From: Blastomyces gilchristii SLH14081
Taxonomy: Eukaryota; Ascomycota; Eurotiomycetes; Onygenales; Ajellomycetaceae
DNA length: 64,000 bases
Direction: 5' to 3'
Assembly: GCF_000003855.2 (NCBI RefSeq)
Contig: NW_003101673.1
Span: 1,007,900-1,071,899 of the forward strand
In this document: in pieces, positions 34,604 through 44,759 of the stretch
Numbering within the stretch: the first letter of the stretch is position 1
Layout: each line of letters begins with the position of its first letter
Notes under the pieces: generated by a model
Seen by the model: only the letters and a program-made list of their open reading frames with translations
Told to the model about the DNA's origin: nothing
Databases searched by the model: none
Made by a program: the position numbers and the translations under genes

Positions 34604-36871
34604 ATGAACAGCCGAGTACAACAGCTACTGGCTGAACTCGAAGAAGAGCGGGCATTACGAGAAGAAGAACGGGCATTACGAGAAATTGCGGAAGCACAGG
34701 CGGAAAAGGAAAGAGGACTACGACAAGAGGAACAGCGACGACGCGAAGAGGAACAGCGACGACGCGAAGAAGCAGAGAGCCTTACTGCAGATACCCAGCC
34801 TACCACATTTCTACCCTTCCTCCATAACTGTCACAAGCTCTTACTCGCAATCCGCATCGTGACAGACCCAACAAGAACCACTCAGGGTATTGTAACCAAG
34901 CCAGCTAATCGGAGGGTTCCTTCGCGCATCATAATATGTGACAAGTTCTTTGCTAAGCAGGAGGCAGTCTGGAGGATTCTCAATGATCATCCATTGTTTC
35001 TGATGAAAAAGCAGTTTCCATCAAAACATCAGCTTGAGTATGTTTGCAAGGTCCTCAGCCCGATCACTGCAGAATCAGATCTTCGATACTATGAACGAGA
35101 GACAGTGGAGAACCAGGTTCGCAATATTGTTGACCAGATCACTGAAGACATAAGTCTCAAAGAGGCATTTGGACTGCGAGGCTCAATCACCTTTGACAGC
35201 CATACAAATGTAGGATGTCCACAGGAGAGCTTGCTGAGTGGAGAGGGGAAGGACCTGTCAATCAACTCAGAGACTGCACCATCGGCCAAAGCTAAGAGTA
35301 GAGGTCAGAAGAAAAAGGAGCCCACCGCAGTCACAAGAGGGCAAGCGGATCGCTTCTGTATCTACCACCAGGATGGCGATGATCACATCCCCGCCATCGC
35401 GATCGAATATAAGGCGCCTCACAAACTCACGCAGGCTGAGATGACTACAGGATTGAGGGAAGAGATCCGACCTGCCCGGGATGTGATCAATCAGGAGTCT
35501 GAGGATGTTATCTTCTGCTGTAGAAGACTTGTCGCTGCAGTCATCACCCAGCTCTTCTCCTACATGGTGCAGAAACGTGTACGATACGGCTATGTCTGCA
35601 CTGGAGAAGCCTTCATCTTTGTGTACATCTCAGATGATCCATCTTCAGTTCAGTGTGCGCTTTGCATACCGGGTCGGGATGTCAAGGGGACCGATGATGA
35701 TGATCTTCAGGGGACAGCTGTCGCGCAGGTCCTGGCATTCACCATCAGAGCATTGACCTCACCACCAGTTTCCCAGCAGTGGAGTGATGCTGCTGATGAG
35801 CTTGATGTCTGGCCTGTGGAGTATTCCGACATCCTAGACCAGACTCCACCTGCCGCTCGCCTGAAACATGCCTCTCCATTATACCACGGCAGACGCTCTC
35901 ACAACCTTTCTCCCTTCAGAATGACACTGCGATCCGGATGTCGGCCCTCTGAAAACAAACGCCGAGCGACAAGCTCCCCCTCGCCGTCTCCTCCCCCATC
36001 CCCTTCCCTTACACCGCACTCCGGGCCCCGTGGCCGAGCCAGAAGAGGAGGTCACATCCAGTCTGCAAAGCCCAGAGAGACTCCAGGACATGGGGAGGGC
36101 ACCCAGCGGATGCCCAATGCTATTGAGACCTTGACCATCAAGACTCGCCCATACTGCTCTCAGCGATGTCTCCTCGCGCTTAGGGACAACACCCCTCTTG
36201 ATCCCACGTGCTCCAACTACGAGGTTCACAGGAAGCACCGGATCAAGGCAGGCGAATTCCGTGCTCTTGTCCAGAAGCAACTTGCCACAGATCGTGGCCC
36301 AGATGCTGACTGCTGTCCACTCTACAAGGCAGGAAGTTGCGGCACACTGCTCAAAGTGAGACTTTCATCGCATGGGTACACCTTGGTCGCCAAGGCCGTG
36401 GAATCCAAGAATAAAGATAAACTCCAGCATGAAAGGAAGGTCTACAATCAGCTCCGAGACCTTCAAGGCGAATGCATCCCAGTCTGCCTTGGTGTTGTCA
36501 AATTGGAGCCAAAGCGCCCCTATTACCATGAAGAAAAAATCCACACCCATATTTTACTTCTGAGTTGGGCGGGAGAATCAATCGAAAAAGCTGGAACGCT
36601 TAGCCCCGCGAATAAACGGTCCACAGTATGCCGTGCCCTTCAAGCCATTCACTCGAGGGGGATTCTCCATGGCGACGCGGAGCCGCGAAATATACTATGG
36701 GACCAGGCCTGCGAACGTGTGAGGGTGGTTGATTTTGAACTGGCCACTATACAGCAGCCTCTCTCCGATGCGTCCACCAACATTGTAAGAAAGAGAAAAG
36801 TGATGTCAACTTGTTTCAGCAAAGAGCTTCAACACATTGAGACTGTCTTTGAGATACAAGACTTGAAATGA
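34604..36871 (+). CDS. PD-(D/E)XK nuclease-like and protein-kinase-like fusion protein
   Basis: Intact, intronless 755-codon frame. Residues 1-65 form an E/R-rich coiled coil with short direct repeats. A restriction-nuclease-like core lies around 225-345: D257-D260 precede IAIEYK with E268 and K270, followed by a helix (QLFSYMVQKRVRYGY, about 315-330). A Pro/Ser/Arg-rich linker covers about 435-500. The C-terminal kinase-like domain (about 570-730) has a VAK lysine (K597), HGDxxxxN with H689, D691 and N696, and DFE in place of DFG (D710). These are the residues kinases need, so catalysis is possible. This architecture is known from fungal protein families related to Crinkler-type effector systems; target and role are unknown. 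It is the only undecayed gene here, with ordinary codon use and CpG, between two blocks of mutated transposons. Confidence 0.88.
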   Translation: MNSRVQQLLAELEEERALREEERALREIAEAQAEKERGLRQEEQRRREEEQRRREEAESLTADTQPTTFLPFLHNCHKLLLAIRIVTDPTRTTQGIVTKPANRRVPSRIIICDKFFAKQEAVWRILNDHPLFLMKKQFPSKHQLEYVCKVLSPITAESDLRYYERETVENQVRNIVDQITEDISLKEAFGLRGSITFDSHTNVGCPQESLLSGEGKDLSINSETAPSAKAKSRGQKKKEPTAVTRGQADRFCIYHQDGDDHIPAIAIEYKAPHKLTQAEMTTGLREEIRPARDVINQESEDVIFCCRRLVAAVITQLFSYMVQKRVRYGYVCTGEAFIFVYISDDPSSVQCALCIPGRDVKGTDDDDLQGTAVAQVLAFTIRALTSPPVSQQWSDAADELDVWPVEYSDILDQTPPAARLKHASPLYHGRRSHNLSPFRMTLRSGCRPSENKRRATSSPSPSPPPSPSLTPHSGPRGRARRGGHIQSAKPRETPGHGEGTQRMPNAIETLTIKTRPYCSQRCLLALRDNTPLDPTCSNYEVHRKHRIKAGEFRALVQKQLATDRGPDADCCPLYKAGSCGTLLKVRLSSHGYTLVAKAVESKNKDKLQHERKVYNQLRDLQGECIPVCLGVVKLEPKRPYYHEEKIHTHILLLSWAGESIEKAGTLSPANKRSTVCRALQAIHSRGILHGDAEPRNILWDQACERVRVVDFELATIQQPLSDASTNIVRKRKVMSTCFSKELQHIETVFEIQDLK

Positions 36872-37418
36872 CCGATTCATTGAACTTGTGATCAATAATT
36901 TCCTAATTTCCTTTCTTGACATTGTAATTCTCGTGCCTGTACTCCACAATTTTTTTTTTTTTTTAATTTTTGTTTCACTAATTTCACTACACCTGTAATG
37001 AAGTGGAAGGGTATTTCTAGCCTAAGAGAGCTCCTTGCTTGAGCATGCTGTCTACCTACTCTTCTTATCTCATAAACTTCTTTGTTCAGACACGCTTCAA
37101 TCTGAGTCTCATTCATGCTTACTTCTGATCGCACTGCCAAGACACAAAATTTCTCAATGACATCATTGTACATAATTCTGAAATCTAGGAATAGAAACTG
37201 ACTCACGATTAAAAATGCATCAGTCTTTTCAAATCACAACAAACAGAAACATAGCTGCTAGCATCAACATATAAAATAGTGAGTGACAGAGAGTAGTGTC
37301 AAGCTTAATAGAAAGTTCGTGGAAAGCTACAAGAGACAATCTGGAAAACATAATAGTGTAGAAACAAATCATATCAGATATTATTTAAAACTTCTGTATG
37401 AGATTATATTTCAATCAA
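36872..37418. other. Downstream region of the nuclease-kinase gene
   Basis: Not RIP-like. Contains AATAAT-type A/T motifs and a T-run near 36951-36964 that may belong to the 3' UTR. A 104-codon minus-strand frame (36892-37206) with MNETQIEACLNKEVYEIRR is open but I recognise nothing in it, and it would overlap the 3' UTR; I treat it as unsupported. Confidence 0.4.
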
Positions 37419-38220
37419 CCGCTCCACCACGAACTTGCTCGATTTTTCGAATAAGAACCCGCTAATAGATCCATCGAAAAGCCCTCAATCATACAAGCAT
37501 TTTGACCCCATCGCCGACCGCATACCCCGTGTGGTGGTGGAGTTATCCAAACATGAACCAGACGTTGTTCGAAACTCCTGTGTGGGATTATCCCCCATTC
37601 ACCCCTACCACACCACAACCCCGGGCCAAATTGCCATACAAATTGTAAGGTGAAGAGACCGAGCCATATGCGCCAATCTTCTTGATTTTGGAAGATCCCT
37701 GATCTGTAATTGTGAAGATATCTGAGAAGCAACCTCCGCGAAAACCCTGTCCATCTTTGATGTTTCAAAACATCAACACCAAGTCCCACCCTCGTACCGC
37801 CCTTCCCAACCTGGCCCATCCCCAGCAGAAAAATACAAAAAGATACCTCGGCAATAATATCAAGCACATAATCAACAGACACATCTGAAGTGCAACCTCC
37901 GCGAAAACCCTGTCTGTCTTCAGTGTATCAAGACATCAACACCAAGTTCCACCCTTGTACCGCCCCTCTCAATCTGGCCCATCCCCGGCAGAAAAATACA
38001 AAAAGATACCTTGGCAACAGTATTTGATACATAATCAGTGGACAACGAGTCAACAGCACATCAACAACTATAAAATCAGTATATCTCAAGGTCTGACTGA
38101 GTCTTTGATCTCTGCACAGTGAGATATATTAAATCTAGTTTTAATACCTTAATATTCAATAGATTCTGCAAGGGATTGAGAACAGTAACACTAGATTTCT
38201 ATTGAATTTGAGAATTAACT
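37419..38220 (+). mobile_element. LINE 5' monomer fragment (LINE3), CpG-rich
   Basis: Plus-strand copy of the monomer that is repeated at 57112-59329 on the minus strand, starting CGCTCCACCACGAACTTGC and cut at 38220 by element F. Contains two subrepeats starting GCAACCTCCGCG at 37729 and 37892 (163-bp spacing). Far less mutated than the other two copies. Long frames across it (for example 37415-37882 minus) are not protein-like. The rest of the element, if present, would lie beyond F. Confidence 0.7.
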
Positions 38221-38523
38221 TGTGACGGGCTGCGCCTGATTAATCATATTACACTCCACAGATTCCTACTGAGGCTCTGATTCTCGGTCGCTGATCCTCT
38301 GCCGAAGCTCCGATTCTCAGTCGCTGATTCTCAGCTGAAAACCTAGAGAATTTCTATTCTTCTGCTCTGAAGCTTCACTGTGTATATTAACATATGTGTA
38401 TAAATATTCACTCTGATTGCTAATTCTCACACTTTCTCTTTTCTTTTCTTCTTTAATGTTTTTCACTTTGTTATATAAGACTTATAAATATCATACTAAT
38501 CTATTAAGTGTAGGCCTCTTATA
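38221..38523 (+). repeat. 5' LTR of element F
   Basis: 303 bp, TGTGACGGGCTGCGCC to CCTCTTATA. Partly decayed. Transcript-start segment AATGTTTTTCA at 38455-38465. Confidence 0.88.
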
Positions 38524-38525
38524 CT

Positions 38526-38536
38526 TGAAAAACATT
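38526..38536 (+). promoter_or_regulatory. Self-priming primer-binding site of element F
   Basis: TGAAAAACATT, two bases after the LTR. It complements AACGTTTTTCA of the undecayed LTR (38780-38790), and the F LTR copy AATGTTTTTCA allowing for one transition (G-T pairing). Same position as in C but a different sequence, matching its own LTR type. Confidence 0.7.
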
Positions 38537-38576
38537 CATTATCTTCTTATTAGAAATAATTATTCTTATTCATTAT

Positions 38577-38846
38577 TGTGGCGGGCTGCGCCCGATCAAT
38601 CATATAGACTATTCCATTACACTCCACAGATTCCGCCGAAAGCTCCGATCCTCGGTCGCCGATCCTCGGCCGAAAAACCCATGGAATTCCTATTCTTCCG
38701 CCCCGAAGCTCCACCGCGTACGCATATAAATATCCACTCCGATCGCCGATTCCCGCACTTTCTCTTTCTTTCCTTCTCTAACGTTTTTCACTTTGTTATA
38801 TAAGACCTATATATTATACTGATCTATTCGGCGTAGGCCCCTTACA
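38577..38846 (+). repeat. Solo LTR, young and undecayed
   Basis: 270 bp, TGTGGCGGGCTGCGCCCG to GGCCCCTTACA, with an exact duplication ATTAT (38572-38576, 38847-38851). It has full CpG content, TATAAATA at about 38725-38732 and AACGTTTTTCA at 38780-38790. No internal region follows, so it arose by LTR-LTR recombination inside F's leader. It serves as the ancestral reference for the decayed LTRs. Confidence 0.95.
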
Positions 38847-38955
38847 ATTATCTTCTCATTAGAAATAATTACTTATTAAGAAGATATCTGAATGTGTAAC
38901 AATATGTAAGAAATAGAAAAATGACTAAATAGTTAAGTGAACACTGAGTTCTCAG

Positions 38956-39324
38956 GCCTCAGTGACTGAATGGTTAATGCAGCCACCTGGTAGTGCCTTG
39001 GCATGGGAAACCAAGGTGTGTGAGTTCGAAACCTGCAGGAAATACATTAAATTCAGAACTCAAGCATCTCAGGTTTCTAATAAATACAGAGATATAAATC
39101 ACTTTAATAAATTACTCTATGTTTCTGAAATGAAAAGTTATTATCATATGTATTTAATTATTACTTCTTTATATTTTCTATGTTCTTATTATCTTGATAT
39201 GATTTTAATACCTGTATTTTCTTCTGTATAATCAATACTTGATCTGTATTTAATATTATACAAGAACTTATTATAAGCTCTGCTTGTATATAAGTATAAT
39301 AAAAGAATAATAATAATAATAATA
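38956..39324 (+). mobile_element. tRNA-derived SINE, copy 2
   Basis: 369 bp, head GCCTCAGTGACTGAATGG, B box GAGTTCGAAAC, tail (AAT)n. Duplication ACTGAGTTCTCAG (38943-38955) versus a decayed copy after the tail at 39325-39337. Sits in the leader of F. The 89-codon frame across it is meaningless. Confidence 0.9.
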
Positions 39325-39511
39325 ACTGAGTTGTTAAATAGAAACTTGCTTATCAGTTACTCTGATCTTGATAATAAGATCTTATAAAGATAATAAAATC
39401 TTATAAAGAAAATATCAGTGAAAGATTTAAGAGTTTTAATACTCTAAATATATAAGATATTTATACAATTACACTTTATTCAATTTCATACATCTGATGA
39501 ATAATATAACT

Positions 39512-39594
39512 ATGTCTAATAATAACATAAAAGAATCTTTAAATATAAGTATAAATATAATATTACAGTAACTCTGAGTAATATTGAAATTATA
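39512..39594 (+). pseudogene. Element F gag start
   Basis: ATGTCTAATAATAAC at 39512, the same start as in A and C. It is cut by LINE1 at TTGAAATTATA and continues at 59341. Confidence 0.75.
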
Positions 39595-39651
39595 ATTATT
39601 ATTATTATTCTTCAATTATAAATGTATACAGTCAGAGACTATGACATCTAT

Positions 39652-39672
39652 CTGAGAACTTTTAGTTCTCAG
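39652..39672 (-). other. 3' UTR hairpin of LINE1
   Basis: Perfect 8-bp stem CTGAGAAC / GTTCTCAG with loop TTTTA, about 50 bp from the (TAA)n tail. It is unchanged in LINE2 at 51641-51661 although the flanks have drifted. Possible recognition structure for the LINE's own reverse transcriptase. Confidence 0.6.
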
Positions 39673-39969
39673 AGTTTTTCCTATATCTATAAAGTTAACT
39701 ATTATACATTCACTAATTTCAGATATGTAAAATCAGAAAATTCTAGCTCAGAATATAAAAACTGTTTATAAATTGCAGTATTTTAACATCTTCTGATACT
39801 TTGAAATCATTTAACAATATTATGACAAAAGAAAAAAGAACACAGTCTTAAAGATAGACATATTAAATAGATAGATAGAAAAGAATAGAAAGGAAAAAGT
39901 AAAGTAAAGAGAGACTGTAATAAAACAAAATATTAAAAGATAGTATATAGCTGTTTTAACAGACTATAT

Positions 39970-42900
39970 CTAATTAATTTTCTTCTCTTCATATTCAGAT
40001 ATTTCTGCATTTAATCATTTTCTTATAGCTGCTTGAGTTTCTGATAGAAAGTCTACTAAGTATTTAATTTCTATATCAGTTGAGAATAAGAATCTTATAT
40101 TTAATTAATTTAGATTATACTTCTCTTTCAATCTGACTCTGAGACTATTATATAATATACAGTGTATTATAATATACTCAGAATTCTTATTTGCATTGCA
40201 GAATGAGCATTCTATTGAATTAAATCTATAATCAAATCTTTGTATATAAGATTTAAGATAGTCATATTCTAGTTTCAGCTGTATTATAGATGAGAATATT
40301 TTCTTTTTACATTTAATCAAGCAAGATTTTCACTTGAGTTTTATTTCAAATCTTGAATAATGTATACTCTTCTTTTATTTCTACCAGCTTTTATTTCACT
40401 TATCTAAATAAGATTCTTTTATCTTTCTCTTTATAAAAGATCAGAACATAATTTTTTGAATAGATCTACTTAATTCTGAATCTCTTTTTACAGCTGAATC
40501 AGTCAATTCATTGTTATGAATATTTATATAAGTAGAAACTCAGTGCAGATGAATTATCAGCTTTAATATTCTTCTCTTTTGAATTTTCAAAACAGAGTTT
40601 AAAATCAGTTCAAGATTCATTTAATTATTATGAATCTGACTATTTCTAAGTCTTTTTAAAGTAGCTTAACTATCAGAGAATATTTATATCTCTTTCAAAC
40701 TATTTCCTCTCTTATGAGATTTTATTTCAATAAGTTTGAAAGCTTTTACTATTATAAATAGTTCAGTATCAAAGACTTCAGATTCACAGTCTAAATTTCA
40801 GAAATCTGAGATAAAATTGATATTATCTTCAGTATGAGTAATGCCTGTGTCTAATCTATTCAAATTCTCATTTTTAAAGTTATCTGAATAAATCAGAATA
40901 GAGTCTTCTATATTAATTGTAGAAATTCTCTTTAAATGCTGTTCATATTCTTTCTCTTTAGATAGATTACTTATTTACAAGTCTATAAAAGATTCAAGCT
41001 TTTCTCTTCAGAAAGATATCTTCTCATAATCAACTTTTTCAATATTTAAAGAATAAAATCGATTTTTAATCAGTGAATATAGTCTGTATAGTTGAGAAGA
41101 CATTTTCTTTGAAGAATTATTTTCATTCAAGCTCATCTTTATAACTCTCAGAGTAAAATTCATAAAGATCTTTTTAAATCTAATAGTAGAAGAGAGAATT
41201 GAAGCTTCAATTTTCATTGCTTTAATAGAAGATAATTGAATGCTCTCACAATTCTTCTCAAAGCTCTGTTTTACAGACTTTGAAAGAGTTCAGTGAAATT
41301 TCCTTGATTATTTCATTAAACTTAAACTCAATAATCAGCTACTGAGATAATACAGGCTATATATAACTGTCTCATAGCCTGAAAGAATAGACCTCTCTCT
41401 GTATTTGATAGTCTCATTATATTATTCAATAGTCTTTCTGCCTTGATAGTTCTTTGTTGAATATGATATTTAAAATTCAACTTGAAGTTTAACCATACTT
41501 CTAATCATTTGACATTTAAACTGGGTTTAATCTCTCTATTTAAAAGAGTTAGACATAGTTCTTTCTCATTAAATCTAGAAAAGAAATGAATTAACTCAGT
41601 TTTATTCATATTAAATTGAATTTGATTGATATCTACTCTAATAAAGATTTTCTTTACTGCTTTTTCAATCACTTTCAAATTCTCTCTGATTGTTTTTGAG
41701 CTGTAGACTAGATCAATATCATTTATATAACTTGAAGATTGCAGTATTTTCATATCTCTATTTTTGAATAGATATGCAGTATATATTGCAAATAAAATAA
41801 GTGAGATTAAAGATTCTTACAGTACTTCTATTTTTATCTCAGTCTTATCTTATTTCATTTCATCAAAGAATAGTTGTATAATTCTTTTAAATATAAAACA
41901 GTTAACTCATTTTATTAGAGAAAGTGACAGTTTTAACATCTTTAAGATCTGAATTAACTTTGACTTTAAAACATGATTAAATGCTTCTTTTATATTAATA
42001 AAAACTGTAGTTGAGATCAGATCTTCATACTTTGCTATTTAAATATTATAAATAACTGAGAGAACAGTATTAATTACAGAACATTACTTTCTATCTCTCA
42101 TTTATTCACTGAATAAAAGAGAATTATTAATAGAGCTTATAAAAGATAGTTAAGTAGCTATTATCTTTTCTAAAACCTTTTCTAGACAGTTCAATAGAGA
42201 TATTACTGCCCTGGTGACTGAATGGTTAATGCGGCCACCCGATAGCGCCTTGGCGTGGGAAACTAAGACATGTGAGTTCGAAACCCGCAGAGAATACATT
42301 AAATCTGGAACTCAAGCACCTCAGATTTCTAATAAATACAGAGATGTATAAATCACTTCAATGAATCACTCTATGTTTCTGAGCTGAGAAGTTATTATCA
42401 CATGTATCTAATTATCACTTCTTTGTATTTTTCTATGTTCTTATTATCTTGACATAGTCTTAACACCTGTATTTCCTCCTGTATAATTAACACTTGACCT
42501 GTATTTAACATCATGCAAGGACTCATTATAAGCTCCGCTTGTATATGAGTATAATGAAAGAATAATAATAATAATAATAGAGATAGTACTCTATATAACT
42601 TAGAAATTGAAGTTTTTCTATTAAGTTTTACAAGAATTACTTCAGTAGCTTCTCTTCAGTATTCAGAATGATATTCATTTTTTAAGAGATTAAAAAAGAG
42701 CTTAAAATATTCATTCTTTCAGTAGAAGTATGTATTTTGAATAATTAAGTGATTAATTGAATCAGGTTCTGCAGCAGTTTTAACTAAACTTGAGAAGATA
42801 GCTGACTTTAATTCATCTTATATAGACTCAGATTATTTTCAGTCATTTTCATTAATATAGTTATAAAGTGATATATTCTCTTTCTCTGAATCTGAATCTG

Positions 42901-44215
42901 ATGAGTTTTGAAAGAGAATTCTTATAAAAGCTTGATATTTTTTCTTAAAAGCATTTACTGTATATAATTCATTCTGAAACTTATATTCTAGAGCTGGAAG
43001 TTTTGCTACACTTCTTGTTTTAATATAGTTAAAAGCTTTAAAAACTTTCTTTTCTTATACTTCTTCAAGAAATTTATTTCAGCAGTCTGTTTTAGCTCTT
43101 TGAATATCTGAAAAATATTCATTTCTGACAGTTTTGAACTCTTTATCAGATATTATATCATTCTTTCAATCTCTTCTAGTAGTAGCTAATTGTTTTCTTT
43201 TAGATGTGATATTCTCATTTCATCAAGATTTAAAATACTCAGAAGACTTTCTGTTTAAAATATTATCTTTAACACTTATTAGAATAATAGATGTAATGAG
43301 CTTCACTCTATTCTTAAGTATTTCATTTGAGATATCTTGATCAGAATTTCAATATAGCTTACTCTACTTTTCAGATTTTAATAGTTTTATACTTTCTTCA
43401 ACTGCTTTTCAATCAGCTTTTTCAAAGTTAAACTGATTAGAGAGAAGAGAGTTTTCACTCATTTATTTTTAACTCAGTTCAATATTAAATTAAATAATCT
43501 CATAATCTGATTCTGATGTCTTATTTAAGTTAATAAACTAGTTTACAAGTTCTTTTTTCATTAAATTTTATGATATGAAGATTAGATGTATAATAGATTT
43601 CTGTTTTATATCTTTTCTAAAGAATGTTTATTAATCAGACTTGTTAACTAAATCTATTGAATGCTCAAAGATTTATTCAATTAGATTATCTACTCTTACT
43701 ACTCTTTTGTATTCTGAATTTGATCAGAGATGATGTGCATCAAAATCTTCTATAATTATAGAGTTTCTTAATGAAGTTATATTCAGAAATTCTCTATTAA
43801 TTATTCAGATATTATTATTTTTCTTCAATGACTTGTCATTATAGATATTTATAAGCTGTATAGTATTAAACTCATTCTCTTTATCTATAATATCACTCAA
43901 CAGAATATCAGAGTCAGATATGATATTAAATCTTAGATTAAATTAATATCTTAATCTCTTTCTTTCATAGATTACTACTCTTAACTTTATCTCAGAATTT
44001 TGAGATAGAAAGCAGTAGTAGCTTGAATGAGAAATAATGTATTTTTACTCAGTATCAAAATTCAGTTTCTGAAGCAGTACAAAATCAACTTTTTATTCAA
44101 ATACAATTTGAAGACAAGAATAAATGCAATTTGAGTTTCTATTCACATTATTTTGAATAAATGTGATTTTTGAAGAGTTTTTAAACTTTTTTTATTATTT
44201 TTGTTGTATATTCAT
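39970..44215 (-). pseudogene. LINE1 ORF2: endonuclease, reverse transcriptase, RNase H (decayed)
   Basis: Probable start is the ATG at 44215 (MNIQQK). The apurinic endonuclease motif EDFDAHHL (usual GDFNAHH) lies at about 43715-43760. The RT box is YIND at 41718-41729 (usual YVDD), within an open stretch at 41505-41753 with SSKTIRENLKVIEKAVKK and NMNKTELIHF. RNase H traces are IFSDS-ATLKRLRNS (about 40630-40690) and NNELTDSAVKRD (about 40480-40520). The terminal Cys-His motif CSFCNANKNSEYIIIHC is at about 40160-40210. Broken by SINE copy 3 and many stops. Would nick the target and prime reverse transcription there. The lower boundary is approximate. Confidence 0.83.
42208..42575 (+). mobile_element. 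tRNA-derived SINE, copy 3
   Basis: 368 bp inside LINE1 ORF2, antisense to it. Head CTGGTGACTGAATGGTTAATG, B box GAGTTCGAAACCC, tail (AAT)n. The 15-bp duplication AATAGAGATATTACT / AATAGAGATAGTACT has one mismatch. Confidence 0.92.
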
Positions 44216-44296
44216 ACTGAAAGAGAGTAGAGATAGAGTAGAATCTAATCACTATCATCAAATAGTAGATTATAACTATTTTAAAAGATAGAAATC

Positions 44297-44554
44297 TGTA
44301 AGAAATCCCGCTCCTCGCGGATCCTTTACTCCTATTCCTATCTCTTGCGTAATTAATAGGGCTAGCGGCCCTTGGCTACACACAACTATATAGACTGGAG
44401 TTCACAAATACTATTCATAACTCAGCTTGAATGCTACTATACATTTGATCTCTATATTTTATCTTTCTACTGTGAATACTTCTAGTAGTTAACAGTATAT
44501 ATCATATCAAGCTGTAAATACCTGAATAATCATCTGTGAGCACTTATTCTTACA
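44297..44554 (+). repeat. 5' LTR of chromovirus G
   Basis: TGTAAGAAATCCCGCTCC to TTATTCTTACA. The left third keeps CpG. Just after it, TTCAAGCT (44556-44563) complements AGCTTGAA in the LTR (44424-44431), only 8 nt, so self-priming is possible but weak here. Confidence 0.92.
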
Positions 44555-44759
44555 TTTCAAGCTCAGTCAGTCAGCAACTGTCTGTTATAACTGAAAGAAT
44601 TAGAAACTCACATACTTCAATTCCTGTAAACTCTACTGCAGACACTCAGAAGCAGTCATCTGAATTATAAATAGTCTTCATAAAAGAAGTCTCAGAGAAC
44701 TTATCAATCACTCACAGAACATCATTCTCTACATCTGTGACAGAGAAATTCTCTGAACT

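Noticed and set aside
36892..37206. Minus-strand 104-codon frame downstream of the nuclease-kinase gene
   Set aside because: No recognisable motif, antisense to the likely 3' UTR, ends in a Lys run coded by the T-tract. Kept only as a remark.
37415..37882. Minus-strand 155-codon frame
   Set aside because: Lies in the repeated LINE monomer; the decayed copies and the reading itself show no protein constraint.
38962..39231. tRNA gene in the SINE head
   Set aside because: Boxes A and B are present but five copies with tails and target duplications show a SINE; no clean cloverleaf with a standard anticodon arm.
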